In this document: piece after piece, positions 1 through 8,886 of the stretch
How the letters are laid out: every line of letters starts with the position of its first letter
Position numbering within the stretch: position 1 is the first letter of the stretch
Assembly: GCA_026986005.1 (NCBI GenBank)
Contig: JALSPK010000019.1
Location: 1-60,379 of the forward strand
DNA from: Saprospiraceae bacterium
Lineage (GTDB): Bacteria; Bacteroidota; Bacteroidia; Chitinophagales; Saprospiraceae
Reading direction: 5' to 3'
DNA: 60,379 nt
Notes under the pieces: generated by a model
The model's input: only the letters and a program-made list of their open reading frames with translations
Databases searched by the model: none
Told to the model about the DNA's origin: nothing
Made by a program: the position numbers and the translations under genes

Positions 1-251
1 CGAAGGGACGATGGTACGAGGGGTGCGATGGGACGAAGGGACGAAGGGACGATTGTTGCGATGGTACGAGGGGTGCGAAGGGTACGAAGGGTGCGAGGGG
101 ACGATAGTACGATGGGTGCGATGGGTACGATTGTTGCGAAGGGACGATTGTTGCGATGGGTACGAAGGGTGCGAGGGGACGATGGTACGAGGGGTGCGAT
201 GGGTACGAAGGGACGATTGTTGCGAAGGGACGAAGGGTACGAGGGGTGCGA
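1..251. repeat. Degenerate 8/9-mer tandem array
   Basis: From base 4 to base 251 the plus strand divides completely into 29 units, each ending in CGA. Thirteen units are 8 bp (for example AGGGACGA, TGGTACGA, GGGGACGA) and sixteen are 9 bp (GGGGTGCGA, TGGGTACGA, TTGTTGCGA, AGGGTGCGA). A longer-range order is visible: the run of units starting near 78 recurs with small changes near 157. The array is strongly G-biased on the plus strand and nearly free of C outside the CGA and GCGA endings, unlike the AT-rich surroundings. It begins before the window, so its full size is unknown. Mixed 8 and 9 bp units do not keep a reading frame, which argues against a coding role. Confidence 0.9.
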
Positions 252-316
252 TGGGTATTGGATACTTGGGAAAGAATTGGGTTTGTTGGAAGATTTAACT
301 AATAAAATATAAAAAT

Positions 317-1072
317 ATGAGAAAGAAAATTGCTGCTGGGAACTGGAAGATGAATAAGACATTTGGTGAAGCTGTCGAACTTGCTAAAGGCATAGTGGAA
401 CAGAATATACCTAGTGATGTTACTGTTGTACTTGGAGTTCCTTCATTATATCTGAATAAAATTAATGGTATTGCTGAGGCAAATGACAATGTATTTGTAA
501 GTGCTCAAAATGCTCATCAAGAATTGAGTGGGGCTTATACAGGTGAGACATCGGTTGTTATGTTGCAATCTATTGGTATCCCCTATGTTATATTGGGGCA
601 TTCGGAGAGACGGGAGTATAATTGTGAAACGCCTGAATTATTGAAGCACAAGGTGAGAACTGCATTGGATAATGGTATGGAAGTAATATTTTGTTGTGGA
701 GAATCACTTGATATTCGAAAGGCGGATAATCAAGAAGAATATGTCAGGAATCAGATTAAAGGCAGTTTGGAGGGATTGAGCAAAGAAGATATGAAAAAAG
801 TTGTTATAGCATATGAGCCTATTTGGGCTATAGGTACAGGCGAGACGGCAAGTCCGCAGCAGGCACAAGATATGCATAGGTCAATCAGAGAATATTTGGC
901 TGATATGTTTGATGCTGAGGTAGCAGAAAATACCGCTATTTTGTATGGAGGAAGTGTGAAGCCTTCCAATGCAGAGGAGATTTTTGGACAAATAGATGTA
1001 GATGGAGGGCTAGTCGGAGGCGCGTCAATGAAAGTTGATTCATTTACTGAAATAATAAATTCATTCTCTTAG
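317..1072 (+). CDS. tpiA: Triosephosphate isomerase
   Basis: Interconverts dihydroxyacetone phosphate and glyceraldehyde 3-phosphate in cytosolic glycolysis and gluconeogenesis. The protein has 251 residues, the usual family length, and is complete. The substrate-binding NWKMN segment carries Lys11, the catalytic His is in ILGHSERR (His95), and the catalytic Glu is in AYEPIWAIGTG (Glu167). The phosphate-binding GGSVKPSN and GGLVGGAS loops are present near the C-terminus. The ATG follows an A-rich leader, as is common in Bacteroidota. It stands alone, 65 bp downstream of the 8/9-mer array, and no clear promoter box was found in that gap. The assignment is secure. Confidence 0.98.
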   Translation: MRKKIAAGNWKMNKTFGEAVELAKGIVEQNIPSDVTVVLGVPSLYLNKINGIAEANDNVFVSAQNAHQELSGAYTGETSVVMLQSIGIPYVILGHSERREYNCETPELLKHKVRTALDNGMEVIFCCGESLDIRKADNQEEYVRNQIKGSLEGLSKEDMKKVVIAYEPIWAIGTGETASPQQAQDMHRSIREYLADMFDAEVAENTAILYGGSVKPSNAEEIFGQIDVDGGLVGGASMKVDSFTEIINSFS

Positions 1073-1395
1073 TCTTATGTGTGAAGAAATGAAGAAGAGA
1101 TATTTTGCATCCTTTGAAGTTTGTTATTAATGTTGTAATTTAGGTCATAATTTTTTCTATTGGATTCATTTAATTTGATTTAGTGTTGTACCAATTATGT
1201 TTTGATCATAATACAACTAATAAGGTACATTAGTCTGAAATATGCTTGAGGCAAAATGTATTGGAAAATGATAATGTTTGCCAGAAAAGCTAATTAATTG
1301 ATGAGTTTACCCTTGATAAAAAGTAAATATTGGTTAAACTACACAAAAAAAGAACATCTTCGTTTGTAAAATTCTTTTAAATTGGGGAAAAGTGT
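1073..1395. other. Intergenic region without a gene
   Basis: AT-rich spacer between tpiA and the secDF promoter. I see no long reading frame, no strong terminator for tpiA and no repeat. A weak inverted repeat (GTTGTA near 1183 against TACAAC near 1212) has no T-tract. Confidence 0.5.
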
Positions 1396-1403
1396 TACAT
1401 TTG
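1396..1403 (+). promoter_or_regulatory. -7 box of secDF promoter
   Basis: TACATTTG matches the Bacteroidota -7 consensus TAnnTTTG. Transcription would start close to 1410, so a start codon at 1382 could not be used. This places the secDF start at the ATG at 1445. No convincing TTTG -33 box lies at the expected spacing. Confidence 0.6.
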
Positions 1404-1444
1404 CGCAGTTTTTTAGAAACCTATTAATTAAAAATATATTTATA

Positions 1445-4400
1445 ATGCAAGTAAAAGGAATTGTTAAGCTGTTTTTGGTACTGCTGGTTTTTGTTGTTTT
1501 ATTACAATATCTCTACATTTATCCGACATGGAAAGTAGAAAAAGCAGCAGATAAGTATGCACAAAAGGTTGTGTCAACAGCTAAGGATGGTGAAGATGCT
1601 TTTGAATTGGAAAAACAAGCAAAAAATTATTATTTAGACTCAATGTCAAGTGAGGTTATTTTCAAGATTCCTCTTTTGGCTGATTATACCTATGATGATT
1701 TGAAAAAATCTCAATTGGCTCTCGGACTGGATTTGAAGGGAGGGATGAGTGCTATAATGCAAGTAAATCTCAAAGATTTTTTCTTGACTCTTTCCGGTTA
1801 TAATAAAGACGCATCATTCAGAAAAGCATTGGATAATGCAGAGGAAGAAATGAAAAATTCTCAGGAGGATTTTACGACACTATTTTATCAAGAGTGGAAA
1901 AAATTAGCTAATGGTAAAAAATTGTCAAAAATATTTGCACATAATCAATCTCTTAAAGATGAAATTAATTTTAATTCAACAGATGAAGATGTATTGAAAT
2001 TATTGAGGAAGAAAGGTAATGAGACCGTTAAGCAAACATATAGTATGCTTAAGCAGAGAATTGATAAATTGGGGGTAGTTCAGCCAAATATTTCATTGGA
2101 TGAGAACAGAAATTTGATACTTGTTGAACTTCCGGGTATTGATAATCCGGAAAGAGCGAGAAATTTCCTTCAAGCTAGTGCTAAACTTGAGTTTTGGAAT
2201 GTATATAGGATGAGTGATCCCGGTCTATTCGATGCATTTGTTGCAGCTGATAAGAAGTTGAAGAAGATGATGGGGCAAGAAGATTTGGAAAAAGATAATA
2301 AAATCAAATATGATACGATTTGGAATCCAACTCTTGATAGTTTAGGAAATGATACAGGAGATTCTACAATGCAATTGGTTAAGAAGAATGATATGGCTTA
2401 TGAGGGAGGTCCTTTGTTAAGTAAGTTGTCTTTGAGTGTTAATTCACCTCAAGGTGCAGATACTCCTGTTGCCGGGTATGCTGATGGTAACAAGAGGAAA
2501 GCAATAATGGAAATGTTGAACAAACCTGAAATAAAATCTTTATTTAGAAAAGATGTGATGTTCAGATGGTCGATGAATCCTATCAAGGATCAAGATACAG
2601 GCGAGGAAACCAATACTTACGAGCTGTATGTGCTCAAAAGAGATGCAAATTCGGAAAAAGCCCCTCTTGAAGGTGATAGAGTTGTTAGTGCAAAAGCAAA
2701 CATAGATCAAAATAATGGTCAAGTAGAAGTATCTTTGACTATGGATCAAAGAGGAGCAAAGAAATGGGCTGAGATGACTACAAAAGCAGCAAATGATAAG
2801 AAGAGACAAATAGCGATAGTCCTTGACGATGAAGTCGTCTCTGCACCGAGAGTACAGTCTCCAATTTTGGGAGGTCGTTCTTCAATTACCGGAGCTTATA
2901 CTATGCAGGAAGCTACTGACTTCTCAAGAATATTGGAAATTGGAAAGTTGCCGGCAAGACCTCAGATAATTCAAGAATCAACAGTTGGACCATCTCTAGG
3001 GGCGGACAATATTAGAAAAAGTACAATAGCTCTGATAATAGGATTCTCCTTGGTATTGTTGTTTATGATTTTTTACTATGGTGGTGCAGGGGTTATATCT
3101 GTATTAGCATTACTGCTGAATATTTTCTTTATTTTTGGAGTGCTAGCATCATTGGGTACCGTTTTGACGATGCCGGGAATAGCAGGTATTATTTTAACGA
3201 TAGGTATGGCAGTGGATGTCAATGTTATTATATTTGAGCGTGTGCGAGAAGAATTGCGAGTAGGTAAACCACTTTGGACTTCAATTGAAAATGGTTTTAA
3301 GCAATCTTATTCAGCTATCATTGATGCCAATGTGACAACTATTTTAGTAGGTATATTACTTGCATATTTTGGACTTGGCCCAATCAAAGGATTTGCTGTT
3401 GTTTTAATTATTGGAGTATTACTTTCATTATTTACTGGTGTATTGGTGAGTAAGCTGATGTTTGAATATTGGGTTAAATCAAAAGATAAGAATATTTCTT
3501 TTTGGACATCAATGACGAAAGGAGCTTTTGCTAATATGAATATAGATTGGCTTGGAAAAAGGAAGATTGCTTATATTATATCCGGCTCATTGATTTTAGT
3601 CAGTTTGATTTCGATGTTTACCAGAGGGTTTGAACTTGGAGTTGATTTTAAAGGAGGATATTCATTCAATATAGAGTTTGCCGGAACAGGAGATGTTAAA
3701 GCTCAAGAAATCAGGGATGCTTTAACTGCACCGTTTGGAAATACTCCAATTGTGAAGGCAGTGGATACTAAGAATACATTTAATGTTGTTACATCATACA
3801 TGATTAAGGATAATAGTGAAGGAGCTACTGATAAGGTGATTGAAAAAATGTATGAAGGGCTTAGTTCAAAGTTTAAAGGAATGGATTTAGATAAATTCAC
3901 GAAAGAATATACAAAAGATGCAATTCATATTACAAGTTCAAATAAAGTAGGGCCAACTATTGCTGACGATATCACAAAGAGTTCTTTGTTGGCTGGTATT
4001 TTTGCCCTGTTAGCAATATTCCTTTATATATTTATTCGATTCTCTAAATGGGAATATAGTTTGGGTGCGGTTGTAGCTTTGTTTCATGATAGTTTTATTA
4101 TCTTAGGAGCATTCTCATTATTCCATGGTTGGGTGCCTTGGTCAATGGAAATAGATCAAGCGTTTATTGCTGCTATTCTTACAGTAATTGGGTATTCAAT
4201 TAACGATACGGTAGTTGTATTTGACAGGATTAGAGAATTTTTAGGATTATATAGAGATAAACCTGTTGATGAAATAATGAACAGTTCGATTAACACGACT
4301 TTTAGTAGAACTTTAATTACATCATTAACTACTTTCTTTGTTGTATTAGTTTTATTCTTGTTTGGTGGTTCAAGTATCAAAGGATTTGCATTTGCATTGT

Positions 4401-4528
4401 TGTTGGGTATAATAGTGGGTACATACTCTTCGATTTTCGTAGCATCTCCTATAGTTAGGGATTTGGCTAAAGATTTAAAACCTAAATCAAAGGCGAAAAG
4501 TGGTTTTAGCAGAACTAAAAGACGCTAA
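1445..4528 (+). CDS. secDF: Fused protein translocase SecD-SecF
   Basis: Membrane component that uses the proton motive force to help SecYEG export proteins. The fusion of SecD and SecF in one chain of about 1027 residues is typical of Bacteroidota. After an N-terminal membrane segment (about residues 8-22) comes the SecD DLKGGMSAIM motif near residue 95, then a long periplasmic P1 region. The six-helix SecD block ends with GMAVDVNVIIFERVREEL. The SecF half begins with LGVDFKGGYSF and carries the matching GYSINDTVVVFDRIREF segment. The reading frame is open from 1382, but the first 21 codons overlap the promoter, so Met at 1445 (MQVKGIVKLF) is preferred. A terminator hairpin follows at 4553. 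Confidence 0.97.
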   Translation: MQVKGIVKLFLVLLVFVVLLQYLYIYPTWKVEKAADKYAQKVVSTAKDGEDAFELEKQAKNYYLDSMSSEVIFKIPLLADYTYDDLKKSQLALGLDLKGGMSAIMQVNLKDFFLTLSGYNKDASFRKALDNAEEEMKNSQEDFTTLFYQEWKKLANGKKLSKIFAHNQSLKDEINFNSTDEDVLKLLRKKGNETVKQTYSMLKQRIDKLGVVQPNISLDENRNLILVELPGIDNPERARNFLQASAKLEFWNVYRMSDPGLFDAFVAADKKLKKMMGQEDLEKDNKIKYDTIWNPTLDSLGNDTGDSTMQLVKKNDMAYEGGPLLSKLSLSVNSPQGADTPVAGYADGNKRKAIMEMLNKPEIKSLFRKDVMFRWSMNPIKDQDTGEETNTYELYVLKRDANSEKAPLEGDRVVSAKANIDQNNGQVEVSLTMDQRGAKKWAEMTTKAANDKKRQIAIVLDDEVVSAPRVQSPILGGRSSITGAYTMQEATDFSRILEIGKLPARPQIIQESTVGPSLGADNIRKSTIALIIGFSLVLLFMIFYYGGAGVISVLALLLNIFFIFGVLASLGTVLTMPGIAGIILTIGMAVDVNVIIFERVREELRVGKPLWTSIENGFKQSYSAIIDANVTTILVGILLAYFGLGPIKGFAVVLIIGVLLSLFTGVLVSKLMFEYWVKSKDKNISFWTSMTKGAFANMNIDWLGKRKIAYIISGSLILVSLISMFTRGFELGVDFKGGYSFNIEFAGTGDVKAQEIRDALTAPFGNTPIVKAVDTKNTFNVVTSYMIKDNSEGATDKVIEKMYEGLSSKFKGMDLDKFTKEYTKDAIHITSSNKVGPTIADDITKSSLLAGIFALLAIFLYIFIRFSKWEYSLGAVVALFHDSFIILGAFSLFHGWVPWSMEIDQAFIAAILTVIGYSINDTVVVFDRIREFLGLYRDKPVDEIMNSSINTTFSRTLITSLTTFFVVLVLFLFGGSSIKGFAFALLLGIIVGTYSSIFVASPIVRDLAKDLKPKSKAKSGFSRTKRR

Positions 4529-4552
4529 AGGTTTTTGGATAAGTTATATTGA

Positions 4553-4583
4553 AGCTCTAATCTTTGCGGGTTAGAGCTTTTTA
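4553..4583 (+). terminator. Terminator after secDF
   Basis: An AGCTCTAA stem (4553-4560) pairs with TTAGAGCT (4571-4578) around a 10-nt loop, followed by a T-tract. It lies 24 bp after the secDF stop and between convergent genes. Confidence 0.8.
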
Positions 4584-4699
4584 TGTTATGCCCTTAAGAG
4601 ACGAATAAGTGTAAAATATATAGTGACATGATCTGATGCTTGGTTTTGCTTAAAGCTGGAAAAACAATATAAAGTCTAGTATATCAGAAAATAATTATC

Positions 4700-5677
4700 T
4701 TAATTTACTGCATAATCCAAATAAGGTTCAATCTTCTTTAGCTTTAAACTGTCAATAGATCTTATTTTTAATAAGTCGTATTTATCTTTGAAAAATCCGT
4801 GTTGTTTTCTGAATTTTATAATTTGAGATGCTAGTCTGTATGAGATATAAGGAAAGTTTTTTAGTGATTTGCCATCCTCTATGTTTATCTTGAGCTTTTT
4901 TATTTTGTTTGCATTTATAAATATATTTCCTTTTATGTTTTTGAAGGTTTCATCAGGTAGTACATAGACTTCTTTTATTTGATTTATTGATACAAATCCT
5001 CCTAGCTTATCTCTGAATTTTATGATTCTTTTTGATAGTACATCTCCTATTCCTTTCAATAATTTCAGCTCTTCTGCATTACATGTATTAATTTCAATTT
5101 TGATATTGCTATGTTTTTTTTTAATTATACTATATTTTTTATCATAGTCTTGTTTATTTGCTTTTGCAATTGTGATATCGTGCTTTGTTTTATATTTTTT
5201 CTTCGATGCGAATACAATGAATTTCTCTATCGTATTATAAGTGGTTTTGTTTAATCCATACACCTTTAAGATATCCTTCTTTGTATAAAAATGTCCTCCT
5301 TTATGTAAGTATTTGGTCCAGTTGGAGGCGGCTTTTCTGCTGATTCCAAGTAATAGAAGAGAATCTCTATTAATAGTATTTGGGTTAAAATTAAAAAGTT
5401 CAATTTTCGAATTTTTTCTGCTAGCTATGTTGTTTTTATTGCAATATCGTTGTTTTTTTAATTGTTTTAACTTGTAGGGAGTACTCTTATTTGTTTTTGT
5501 GAGAAACGAATCTAAAGGAATAGCTCTTAGATTACGGGGCATTCTATTAGTTTGATATGTAATGGAGTCGTCAGTATCAAATTGAATGATTAATTTATCA
5601 TAATTTTTTATTATAAAAGTCATCATGATTAATAAAATCATTACTAGAATCCCTTTTTCTTCTTTTGTATTTAACAT
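4700..5677 (-). CDS. Membrane-anchored helix-hairpin-helix protein, ComEA-like
   Basis: A 325-residue protein with one N-terminal membrane segment (about residues 10-25) and a Lys/Asn-rich linker. Three helix-hairpin-helix regions follow: around LLGISRKAASNWTKYL, around NAEELKLLKGIGDVLSKRII, and around FPYISYRLASQIIKFR. HhH motifs bind DNA non-specifically. ComEA is the periplasmic DNA receptor of natural transformation and is anchored the same way, although it usually has one tandem HhH pair. The gene starts one base after the comEC stop (TGA-A-ATG), so the two are probably translationally coupled. That context supports a role in DNA uptake. The C-terminal module follows the ComEA pattern of 'INTA..EL..LpGIG' with substitutions. 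The exact role is inferred. Confidence 0.8.
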   Translation of the reverse strand: MLNTKEEKGILVMILLIMMTFIIKNYDKLIIQFDTDDSITYQTNRMPRNLRAIPLDSFLTKTNKSTPYKLKQLKKQRYCNKNNIASRKNSKIELFNFNPNTINRDSLLLLGISRKAASNWTKYLHKGGHFYTKKDILKVYGLNKTTYNTIEKFIVFASKKKYKTKHDITIAKANKQDYDKKYSIIKKKHSNIKIEINTCNAEELKLLKGIGDVLSKRIIKFRDKLGGFVSINQIKEVYVLPDETFKNIKGNIFINANKIKKLKINIEDGKSLKNFPYISYRLASQIIKFRKQHGFFKDKYDLLKIRSIDSLKLKKIEPYLDYAVN

Positions 5678-5678
5678 T

Positions 5679-7769
5679 TCAAATTGTTTTTATTAGGTTA
5701 ATATATGCTCCTTTCGATTTTATATCCCAGTAATTAATTCCTGCTTTTGTCGCTTGGGAGATCCATGATTTCCTCACGTTATATTTCATGCTTTTTAGTA
5801 GTACTATATTTTTTATAATGTATTTTTTTAGAAGGATATCCAAATTGAATTTTACTTTATTATTCAATACTAAAATGTCGATTTGCTTTCGATTCAAAGG
5901 CAAAAAATCATTTGTATTGTTTAATACTACAATAGTTTGCCCTTTCACTTCAATTATATTATGATTGGTAGTGATCGCATTGGTGTTTGTTTTATTATCC
6001 AACCTTATTATCTTTGCTCTTTTAGCCATTCTAAGGTTTTTAGCTGAGTATTGTATCGTGTTTACACTAGTTTTTATATTTTCGGTAGTGTAACATGTAT
6101 CTTTAATAAAAATATCTATCAGGTTTTGTTTTTTAATTGAGTAGATTACTATTTTTTGGCTTTGATTTGATTTTAGAGATTGGTTGGTTATTAGTAAAAA
6201 AATTAGAACTACAGTGTATATGATATAGTAGTATTTTCTTTGTTTGATTACGAGATATATAGTTAAAATAGCCGTATATATCAGAAGTATGTCAAAGGCT
6301 TCTAAGAATATCTTTTCTCCTATATTAAATGAGATTGAGTCAATATACTTAATGACTGTCATTGAGATATCAATTATATTACTTAGTGTTTTTGATAATA
6401 TGGAACTTAATATGGGGGAAATGAACGATGAAGCAATTATACTGAATCCTAAAGCTATTGATGTAAATGCCATAGGTGTTGCTATGATGGCAGTTATGAT
6501 AAACAAGCTTGGAGCATTGTGAAAGTAAAGTATGCTTAGGGGAAAAATCAGTATTTGTGCTGCAATAGAAAGACTAATAAGTTGCCAGAGGTAATTTAGG
6601 ATTTTGTATTTTTTAATCTTTATTATGTTATATATAGGGTTGTAAAAGATAAGGATGCTCAAGATAGCGGTATAAGATAATATAAAACTCAGCTGAAATA
6701 AAATAAATGGATTAATGACAAGCATTATTAATGCTGACCCAAATAGTAAATTATAAGTATTGATAGTCTTTTTTATATTAATCCCAATCATTAATAGTGA
6801 TATCATGAATGCTGCTCGAAGGGTTGCAGCTCCGGCACCGGTTAAAAATACATAAAGCCAAACTGTTAAAAGTATTGCTACAATTTTCAGAGTGTTCACA
6901 TAATTGTTTTTTATTTGTATAAATGAAAATAGAAAACTAATAAGTAATGCGACTATTCCAACATGCATACCCGAGACAGTTAATATATGTCTCGCTCCGG
7001 TATTTGAAAAAGTTTTCAACAGTCCTCTATTTAAGCTTTGTTTATCGCCAAGCATGATCGATATTATCAAATTAGCATTTTCCGTTTTAATAATGCTTTG
7101 ACGTATAATTCCCTGTATTGAATGATTGATTTTTTTAAAAAATATATTTATGTTTGGTTCTCTGCTTATTAATGAATAATTATTTGACTTGATATATGCT
7201 TGATAATGTATATTTTGATAGTGATAGTATTGTTTAGGATCAAAGGCAAAAGGATTTTGAGCGGATTTTATAGGTGTTATATAGGTATTTAAACATAATA
7301 TGTCTCCTTCATTTACTAATTGTTCATGGTATTTGATATTTGTATATACCAATAGTTTACCTGTTGATGCTGTTGTGTCATTTTTATTAATTATACTTTG
7401 GATTTTTAGGACAAGTTTAATGTTATCTTCCTGTGTTTTTCCAACACTTATAGTCTTGGCGATTATATTTGTTTTCGAATGTTCGGGGTTTATCAGGTAT
7501 TTTGAAAAATGATTTGGAGAAGTTCTTTCATCATTAGAAATAAATGATATTGTCCCTAATTGAACTAATATAAATATTGAGATTAAAGGGGAAAACTTTT
7601 GGTTTATTCTTTTTGAAAGATAAGAAAGACCAAGTACCAATATTGAAAAAAATATTAAAGCTAACAATAAATTGAAATCAATTAAATCTAAGAATGTCCT
7701 TGCCAGTAAAATACCGGAAGCGTAAGCAATAAATAATTTCAATAATGGTACTTGCTTCAATCTATACAT
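5679..7769 (-). CDS. comEC: ComEC/Rec2-type DNA-uptake channel
   Basis: Polytopic inner-membrane protein expected to carry single-stranded DNA into the cytoplasm during natural transformation. It has N-terminal membrane segments, a soluble region resembling DUF4131, and the competence-domain signature HILTVSGMHVGIVALL, followed by many hydrophobic helices. The C-terminal soluble region (about 160 residues) shows no HxHxDH metallo-beta-lactamase motif; shortened or degenerate tails of this kind occur in Bacteroidota ComEC. The frame is open from 7838, but that codon overlaps a minus-strand promoter box (7838-7845). The ATG at 7769 (MYRLKQVPLL, about 696 residues) is therefore the better start. 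The downstream HhH gene is separated by one base. Confidence 0.9.
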   Translation of the reverse strand: MYRLKQVPLLKLFIAYASGILLARTFLDLIDFNLLLALIFFSILVLGLSYLSKRINQKFSPLISIFILVQLGTISFISNDERTSPNHFSKYLINPEHSKTNIIAKTISVGKTQEDNIKLVLKIQSIINKNDTTASTGKLLVYTNIKYHEQLVNEGDILCLNTYITPIKSAQNPFAFDPKQYYHYQNIHYQAYIKSNNYSLISREPNINIFFKKINHSIQGIIRQSIIKTENANLIISIMLGDKQSLNRGLLKTFSNTGARHILTVSGMHVGIVALLISFLFSFIQIKNNYVNTLKIVAILLTVWLYVFLTGAGAATLRAAFMISLLMIGINIKKTINTYNLLFGSALIMLVINPFILFQLSFILSYTAILSILIFYNPIYNIIKIKKYKILNYLWQLISLSIAAQILIFPLSILYFHNAPSLFIITAIIATPMAFTSIALGFSIIASSFISPILSSILSKTLSNIIDISMTVIKYIDSISFNIGEKIFLEAFDILLIYTAILTIYLVIKQRKYYYIIYTVVLIFLLITNQSLKSNQSQKIVIYSIKKQNLIDIFIKDTCYTTENIKTSVNTIQYSAKNLRMAKRAKIIRLDNKTNTNAITTNHNIIEVKGQTIVVLNNTNDFLPLNRKQIDILVLNNKVKFNLDILLKKYIIKNIVLLKSMKYNVRKSWISQATKAGINYWDIKSKGAYINLIKTI

Positions 7770-7837
7770 TATATGAAAAATGCAAGATTGTTGATTGAAT
7801 CGATAACAGAATGTTATATCAGTAAAAACATTCTTCA

Positions 7838-7845
7838 CAAATGTA
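7838..7845 (-). promoter_or_regulatory. -7 box of the comEC operon
   Basis: CAAATGTA on the plus strand reads TACATTTG on the minus strand, a good TAnnTTTG box. It leaves a leader of about 60 nt before the ATG at 7769 and rules out the upstream start at 7838. Confidence 0.55.
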
Positions 7846-7928
7846 TATAAAATTCGATAAAAATGATAAAAAAATAGTAAAAATGTTAAAAAAACACCTA
7901 AACAGGCAAAAAAATAGCTTAAATCATG

Positions 7929-7956
7929 TTTGAATAAAAAATGTTTTGTAAATTTA
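7929..7956 (+). promoter_or_regulatory. Promoter of the OmpA/HhH pair
   Basis: TTTG at 7929-7932 and TAAATTTA at 7949-7956 are 16 nt apart, close to the Bacteroidota TTTG/TAnnTTTG arrangement (last base A instead of G). It would give a leader of about 80 nt that contains the hairpin at 7992. Confidence 0.45.
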
Positions 7957-7991
7957 GCACATAAAGTAAAAGTATTTTATTTGATTAATTG

Positions 7992-8020
7992 CCTTAATGT
8001 AAAAATTTAAGGTGTTTTTT
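7992..8020 (+). terminator. Terminator-like hairpin in a leader (possible attenuator)
   Basis: CCTTAA (7992-7997) pairs with TTAAGG (8007-8012), followed by TG and six T residues ending at 8020. The hairpin lies between the predicted promoter and the start codon at 8044 and ends 23 bp before that codon. It may be a weak terminator or attenuator; no leader peptide or ligand fold was recognised. Confidence 0.45.
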
Positions 8021-8043
8021 AAATTTTAATAAACTATAAGAAT

Positions 8044-8868
8044 ATGAGAGTTTTTATTTTTATTCTATGGTTGATTTTAGGAATTATTTATTGGTGGATT
8101 TGGGATAGTGGAGTTGAATCATGTTGTGATAATGGTTCAGCAAAAACTACTGAAATAACTCCGGTGAAAAAAGAACCTAAAGTAACCAAAATTATTAACA
8201 AATCAATGTTGCCTTTAGCTTTTGGTTGGGGAGCGGAAAAAACAATACTTGGGGATGGATTTAAAGTATATAAGGACTCGATTTTGAACACACTCAAGAA
8301 TGGTGAAATTCTTGAAATTACCGGTTTGTATCGTAAAAGTGAAACGAATACAACTAAATTTACAAATTTGGGTATTGCAAGAGCAAAAAAGATTAGATTG
8401 TTATTTCCTGATATTCCAGATAATCGGGTAAGATTGTTTGGTAAAATTGTCGGTGAGAAAGACGGTGAAAAATCCAATAATTTTGTAAGCGCTTTATTTA
8501 GGAGTGCAGTCAATAATGAAAATATTAAAGAGTTTGAAGATTTAGCTCTGATTTATTTTCCGTTTAATTCTACTAACAAATTGGATAATTCTAAAATAGA
8601 GAAGTATTTGGATGAAGTAGCTGTTAGAGTGAAAAAAACCGGCAAGATAGTTTATCTCATAGGACATACTGATAGTATAGGATCAGATGAAAGTAATATT
8701 GTTTTGGGAAAGAGAAGGGCAATTGTTGTAAGGGATTATCTTATATCTAAGGGGGTTTCCACCCAAAAAATAAAAGTTGAAAGCAAAGGAGAAAGTTCTC
8801 CGATTGCTAGAAATGATACTTCTGACGGTCGAGCGAAAAACAGAAGAGTAGAATTAAAAATTAAATAA
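8044..8868 (+). CDS. OmpA-family membrane-anchored protein
   Basis: A 274-residue protein with one N-terminal hydrophobic segment (about residues 2-19), a Lys/Thr-rich linker and a C-terminal OmpA-type peptidoglycan-binding domain (about residues 165-274). The domain shows the usual features: IYFPFNSTN, LIGHTDSIGSDESN with the Asp that contacts diaminopimelate, and DGRAKNRRVE. Residues 55-150 look like a degenerate second copy of the same fold (FKVYKDS, LEITGLYRKSE, LGIARAKKIR), so the protein may hold two tandem OmpA-like domains. The anchor looks like an uncleaved inner-membrane helix and not a lipobox. The next gene begins 18 bp downstream. The likely role is envelope attachment; substrate and partner are unknown. 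Confidence 0.85.
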   Translation: MRVFIFILWLILGIIYWWIWDSGVESCCDNGSAKTTEITPVKKEPKVTKIINKSMLPLAFGWGAEKTILGDGFKVYKDSILNTLKNGEILEITGLYRKSETNTTKFTNLGIARAKKIRLLFPDIPDNRVRLFGKIVGEKDGEKSNNFVSALFRSAVNNENIKEFEDLALIYFPFNSTNKLDNSKIEKYLDEVAVRVKKTGKIVYLIGHTDSIGSDESNIVLGKRRAIVVRDYLISKGVSTQKIKVESKGESSPIARNDTSDGRAKNRRVELKIK

Positions 8869-8886
8869 ACTTTAAAATTAAATAAA

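Noticed and set aside
1-251. CRISPR array
   Set aside because: Units are 8 or 9 bp with no spacers and no cas genes nearby.
11-312. Two overlapping open frames over the repeat array (11-298 and 28-312)
   Set aside because: They consist of the 8/9-mer array read in two frames. Mixed unit lengths do not maintain a frame, and the G-rich repeat simply lacks stop codons. No start signal or family resemblance is seen.
1382-1444. Upstream start of secDF adding 21 residues
   Set aside because: The segment overlaps the -7 box at 1396-1403, so it is unlikely to be transcribed in full.
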